A stretch of DNA of 9,334 bases from Spirochaetaceae bacterium (GTDB lineage: Bacteria > Spirochaetota > Spirochaetia > Sphaerochaetales > Sphaerochaetaceae). Of the stretch, positions 6,632 to 9,334 are shown piece by piece. Numbering within the stretch: the stretch's first letter is position 1; every line of letters begins with the position of its first letter. The notes beneath the pieces are model-generated. The model did not search any database. It had not been told where the DNA came from and worked only from the letters and a program-made list of their open reading frames with translations. A program made the translations under genes and the position numbers. Location of the stretch: contig JAENWY010000079.1 of assembly GCA_016649775.1 (NCBI GenBank), positions 1 to 9,334 on the forward strand, written 5' to 3'.

Positions 6632-6648
6632 GGTTGTACTCTTTTTTT
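6627..6648 (+). terminator. Weak possible terminator of the four-repeat protein gene
   Basis: A short AGTA/TACT stem overlapping the stop codon is followed by a seven-base T-run (6642-6648). The stem is very short, so this is only a candidate. No better terminator for the plus strand is visible before the convergent trpS. Confidence 0.25.
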
Positions 6649-6773
6649 ATATTTAATAATATTGGTTAAATATAATATTAAAGCAAATAAAATTAAATCC
6701 TTATAAAATTCATAATTATTATAAACTATTTACAAACCTAGATAAGTGCTAATAAGGGATTTCATATTAAGAA

Positions 6774-6822
6774 CCAAAAAAATTGTTGCAAGTTAAAAAG
6801 ATATTAACTTATACAACAATTT
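6774..6822 (-). terminator. Rho-independent terminator of trpS
   Basis: Read on the minus strand, AAATTGTTG and AAGTTAA pair with TTAACTT and CAACAATTT, giving 16 bp with a small asymmetric bulge and a 7-base loop. A T-run follows directly. It lies about 18 bases past the trpS stop. The stem is AT-rich but long. The plus strand has no T-run after the stem, so it acts mainly on trpS. Confidence 0.75.
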
Positions 6823-6840
6823 CCTAAGTAAACACTAAAC

Positions 6841-7899
6841 TTATATTTCCATATTCATAGCTCGTCTAACTTCATCAAGTGTTACCACAGCCATTTCCCT
6901 TGCACTCTTAACACCTGATCTTAAAACTGAATCAATGTAATCAGGAGCTTTTTCTAACTCTAGTCTTCTTATTCTTAAGGGTCTTAATTCTTCATTTAAA
7001 GCTTCTATTAAAGTTCTTTTTAATAAACCTGCTCCACCATCTCCAATTCTATCTGCAATAACCTCAGGCTCTTCATTTGTACAAAGAGAGATTAATGATA
7101 ATAAATTTGCAACTTCTGGTCTATTTTCAGGATCAAATGTAATTATTCTAGTTGAATCAGTTTTAGCTTTTTTTATAAGGTTAGCTGTCTCATCTTCTGT
7201 TGAAGATAAATAAATAGCATTATTTCTACTTTTACTCATTTTTTGAGTACCATCTAAACCTGCAATACTAGGAGTCTTACTTAATAAAGCAATAGGCTCT
7301 GGAAAAATAGGATTATTTTTAGCAAATTTTTCATTAAATCTTCGAGCAATATTCCTAGTCATCTCTAAGTGTGGAAGTTGATCTTTACCAACTGGTACTA
7401 CATCGCCCTTACAAAATAAAATATCGCACGCTTGATGAATAGGATAAGTATACATTCCTGCATTAACACTTTTTAATCCAGCTGCTTGAATTTCTTCTTT
7501 TACTGTTGGATTACGAGATAATTCAGCATTAGAAACTAATGTAAGAAAAGGCAACATTAATTGATTGGCTTCAGGAATATAACTATGAGGAAAAATAATA
7601 ACATCTTCTGAAGGTTCTATACCAGCTGCAATATAATCAATAACAAGTTGTTTTGTGTTTTGTGAAATCTTATCAAATGCATCATGATCTGTTAATACTT
7701 GATAATCAGCAATAAGAATACAAGTAGGAACGCCTAATTTAGATAATTTCACACGATTTTGAAGAGAACCAAAATAATGACCAATATGAAGCTTTCCCGT
7801 TGGTCTATCTCCAGTTAAAACTCTATGTTTTTTTGGATTCTTAAGTATATCTGCTTCAAGTTTTTTACTTTTTTCTAATGCGACTTCATATGTGTCCAT
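6841..7899 (-). CDS. trpS: Tryptophanyl-tRNA synthetase
   Basis: This cytoplasmic class I synthetase charges tRNA-Trp with tryptophan using ATP. The class I signatures are intact: HIGH at 38-41 within TGKLHIGHYFGS, and KMSKS at 220-224 within LDGTQKMSKSRNNAIYL. GDVVPVGKDQLPHLEMTR at 165-182 is the tryptophan synthetase segment that follows the nucleotide-binding core. At 352 residues it is slightly longer than typical bacterial TrpS (about 330), with about 25 extra residues before the VLTGDRPTG start of the domain. The ATG is supported by AGGAGA 7 bases upstream. It lies about 96 bases after rnz on the same strand, with its own possible promoter in the gap and a good terminator after it, so it can be expressed separately. 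No T-box or trp leader is visible. Confidence 0.95.
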   Translation of the reverse strand: MDTYEVALEKSKKLEADILKNPKKHRVLTGDRPTGKLHIGHYFGSLQNRVKLSKLGVPTCILIADYQVLTDHDAFDKISQNTKQLVIDYIAAGIEPSEDVIIFPHSYIPEANQLMLPFLTLVSNAELSRNPTVKEEIQAAGLKSVNAGMYTYPIHQACDILFCKGDVVPVGKDQLPHLEMTRNIARRFNEKFAKNNPIFPEPIALLSKTPSIAGLDGTQKMSKSRNNAIYLSSTEDETANLIKKAKTDSTRIITFDPENRPEVANLLSLISLCTNEEPEVIADRIGDGGAGLLKRTLIEALNEELRPLRIRRLELEKAPDYIDSVLRSGVKSAREMAVVTLDEVRRAMNMEI

Positions 7900-7944
7900 T
7901 ATTCAATCTCCTACAATTAATATATTTAGTTAAATTTATTTTTT

Positions 7945-7973
7945 ATCGTATATAATAATTATTATTCTTACAA
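7945..7973 (-). promoter_or_regulatory. Possible trpS promoter
   Basis: TTGTAA (7973-7968), a 17-base spacer and TACGAT (7950-7945) on the minus strand would start transcription about 40 bases before the trpS ATG. The spacer contains a 14-base AT palindrome (7952-7965). The -10 match is only fair. Confidence 0.35.
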
Positions 7974-7995
7974 GTAGAAAAACAAATAAGAGCAA

Positions 7996-8985
7996 TTAAC
8001 TACTAACGATAATACGCTCAAATCTTGGCTTATAAGTTTTCTCTTTTGTAATAATTACATTACCCTCATCATTAGGTATCTCAAATATCATTCTATCTTT
8101 AGTTAAAATGGTACCAGGGTAAACTTTTCTTGCTTGGGACCTTAAAGCTCTTAATTCAAAATCACTATAACGTGGACTATAATGGAGTAGACCAAAAGTC
8201 TTAACATTAGCATCCTTTGCAATAGTTGCAGCTTGTGTAACAGTCATATGCTTCTTTTCGCGTGCAGTTTCTTCTAAACCTTCCTCAAACATACCTTCAC
8301 ACAACAATAAATCACTATTAGCCACTTTTGGAGCAATAGTGGTTATATATTGTGTATCTGTAACATAACTAAAGATTCTACCACGTCTAGGTTCTCCCAT
8401 TACCATATCAGGAGTAACTGTTTCACCCTTATCATTTATTATACTTTGACCTTTTTGAAGACGACCAAAATTAGGTCCCATTTTAATACCTAATTCTATA
8501 GCTTTTTCAGGATGAAATTCTCCTGGCCTAGATTTCTCTTTAAAAATATAACCAAAACATAGTTTTGTATGATCTAATTTTATAGCTTCAACGGTATAAT
8601 CTATCTCATCGATAATAATACCGGCTTCGACCTCTACGAAAATAATCTCATAATTAATATACATATCAAGAATCTTTCTTGAACTTTCAATATACTGTTC
8701 AAGTTTCTTTGGGCCATATATATATAAGGGTTCATCTCTATCAACTTGAGCAGATAACATTAATATACCAGGTAAGCCTGTTACATGATCTGCATGCATG
8801 TGCGAAATGAAGATACGATTTATTTTCTTCCATTTTAGATTTAGTTGTTTAAGAGAGACTTGAGTACCCTCTCCACAATCGAAGAGAAATAATTCTCCTT
8901 CACGTCTTAGCATAGCGCTAGTTAAATATCTTCCTGGAAGTGGCATCATACCACTTGTTCCTAATACAAAAACTTCAAAATTCAT
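7996..8985 (-). CDS. rnz: Ribonuclease Z (tRNA 3'-end processing endonuclease)
   Basis: RNase Z is a zinc-dependent metallo-beta-lactamase-fold endonuclease that trims the 3' trailer from precursor tRNAs. The zinc motif HMHADH is at 62-67. Further expected ligands are His139 (LDHT), Asp210 (VTDT) and His268 (LHYSPRY), and the family's KKHMT stretch is at 244-248. LFDCGEGTQ at 34-42 is typical of the short bacterial form. Length is 329, with about 25 residues after the usual end near RMIFEIP. The MNFEVFVLG opening fits the family start. There is no ribosome site before the ATG; instead a TATAAT lies only 7 bases upstream, so the mRNA may be leaderless. trpS follows on the same strand. The overall sequence resembles treponemal RNase Z as I remember it. 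Confidence 0.95.
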   Translation of the reverse strand: MNFEVFVLGTSGMMPLPGRYLTSAMLRREGELFLFDCGEGTQVSLKQLNLKWKKINRIFISHMHADHVTGLPGILMLSAQVDRDEPLYIYGPKKLEQYIESSRKILDMYINYEIIFVEVEAGIIIDEIDYTVEAIKLDHTKLCFGYIFKEKSRPGEFHPEKAIELGIKMGPNFGRLQKGQSIINDKGETVTPDMVMGEPRRGRIFSYVTDTQYITTIAPKVANSDLLLCEGMFEEGLEETAREKKHMTVTQAATIAKDANVKTFGLLHYSPRYSDFELRALRSQARKVYPGTILTKDRMIFEIPNDEGNVIITKEKTYKPRFERIIVSS

Positions 8986-8992
8986 AATTAGT

Positions 8993-9022
8993 ATTATAGG
9001 GTAAAATACAGTGTAGACGCAA
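8993..9022 (-). promoter_or_regulatory. rnz promoter predicting a leaderless mRNA
   Basis: TTGCGT (9022-9017), an 18-base spacer and a perfect TATAAT (8998-8993) on the minus strand place the transcription start at about 8985-8986, on or next to the A of the rnz ATG. The intervening bases contain no Shine-Dalgarno sequence. Confidence 0.5.
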
Positions 9023-9271
9023 TAAAGAATACAACAATTATTATATAAACTGTGTTCTTATTTAAGATAAATTAACATATTCTTTGAAACAATTTTTTTT
9101 TCAAACAATTGATATCTTGAAATCTTTTACCTTCTATCTAGTGTTATTGCTAATTATTATGACAAGGACTTTTTAATTTAAAACAATACTTACATTTTAA
9201 ACGTTAATTTCCCAAAATCCGGTCAGTGGCTTTCTAACTAGTAAGAATATATTTTTTATTTTTAATAGTTC
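9023..9271. other. AT-rich spacer between rnz and the AT-hook gene
   Basis: I see no gene here. It contains TTTGAAA/TTTCAAA (9083-9105) around a T9 tract, and a near-perfect 16-base palindrome centred on ACTAGT (9232-9247). Neither has the stem and T-run of a good terminator for the upstream minus-strand gene. Confidence 0.4.
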
Positions 9272-9334
9272 TTAGCTACTATTTTTTATTTTATTTTTAC
9301 TACCTTTTGGTCTACCAGGCTTCTTCTTTGTTAG
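9272..9334 (-). CDS. C-terminal end of a gene with an AT-hook-like tail (partial)
   Basis: Twenty codons and a TAA are visible; the gene continues beyond the window edge. The tail reads KKKPGRPKGSKNK followed by a short polar end. The GRPKGSKNK core matches the AT-hook pattern (GRP flanked by Lys/Arg), which binds the minor groove of AT-rich DNA and often ends bacterial DNA-binding proteins. A chromatin-like or regulatory protein is plausible, but the rest of the gene is not visible and no family can be named. It points the same way as rnz but is about 290 bases away, and rnz has its own promoter, so they are probably separate units. Confidence 0.6.
   Translation of the reverse strand, partial: LTKKKPGRPKGSKNKIKNSS

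Noticed and set aside
9083..9105. TTTGAAA/TTTCAAA hairpin as a terminator for the AT-hook gene
   Set aside because: The stem is all weak pairs except one, the T-run is in the loop on the wrong strand, and it lies far from the stop codon.
1..9334. CRISPR array, tRNA, rRNA or insertion sequence
   Set aside because: No regularly spaced repeats, cloverleaf-like GC-rich segments, transposase motifs or paired terminal repeats were seen on either strand.

Overview
The window is AT-rich (G+C roughly 30%), uses the standard bacterial code (TGA acts as a stop, TGG codes Trp) and holds mostly housekeeping genes of a fermentative anaerobe. RNase Z, TrpS, a two-membrane-segment septum-initiator protein and a degenerate GGDEF-like protein together resemble what I remember of treponemes. 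A low-GC spirochaete related to Treponema is my best guess. That is recall of family sequences, not a search result.

Layout from left to right. (1) Bases 3-155, minus strand: a possible 50-residue orphan gene with a good ribosome site, downstream of a GC-rich hairpin. (2) Bases 258-3336, minus strand: a pyruvate formate-lyase operon in the order large PFL subunit, 80-residue glycyl-radical subunit, PFL-activating enzyme. (3) Bases 3337-4251: about 0.9 kb of very AT-rich DNA without a convincing gene. It holds the pfl leader, with an inverted repeat abutting the ribosome site, and three helically spaced GCAACA repeats. (4) Bases 4252-5305, minus strand: a two-gene operon of an FtsB/DivIC-like membrane protein and an overlapping YrdC-domain (threonylcarbamoyl-AMP synthase) gene. 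(5) Bases 5381-6631, plus strand: a membrane-anchored protein with four ~40-residue repeats and a GGDEF-like tail. It is divergent from the septum gene and its promoter interlocks with that gene's promoter. (6) Bases 6841-8985, minus strand: rnz then trpS, the latter with its own promoter and a clear terminator. The rnz promoter predicts an almost leaderless mRNA. (7) Bases 9272-9334, minus strand: the last 20 codons of a gene ending in an AT-hook-like motif.

The standout is the PFL system. In E. coli, PFL is one chain of about 760 residues whose C-terminal segment carries the radical glycine. Here the same sequence is divided between a 682-residue catalytic protein, with the Cys-Cys pair and substrate-pocket residues but no radical domain, and a separate 80-residue protein carrying RVSGYAV. 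Each has its own stop, start and ribosome site, and the activase gene follows one base after the small gene's stop. The sizes add to 762. The large subunit ends in a novel CNGGSC tail at the break. The arrangement looks like an obligate version of the GrcA (YfiD) spare-part repair known in E. coli: a two-piece PFL whose oxygen-sensitive radical module can be exchanged.
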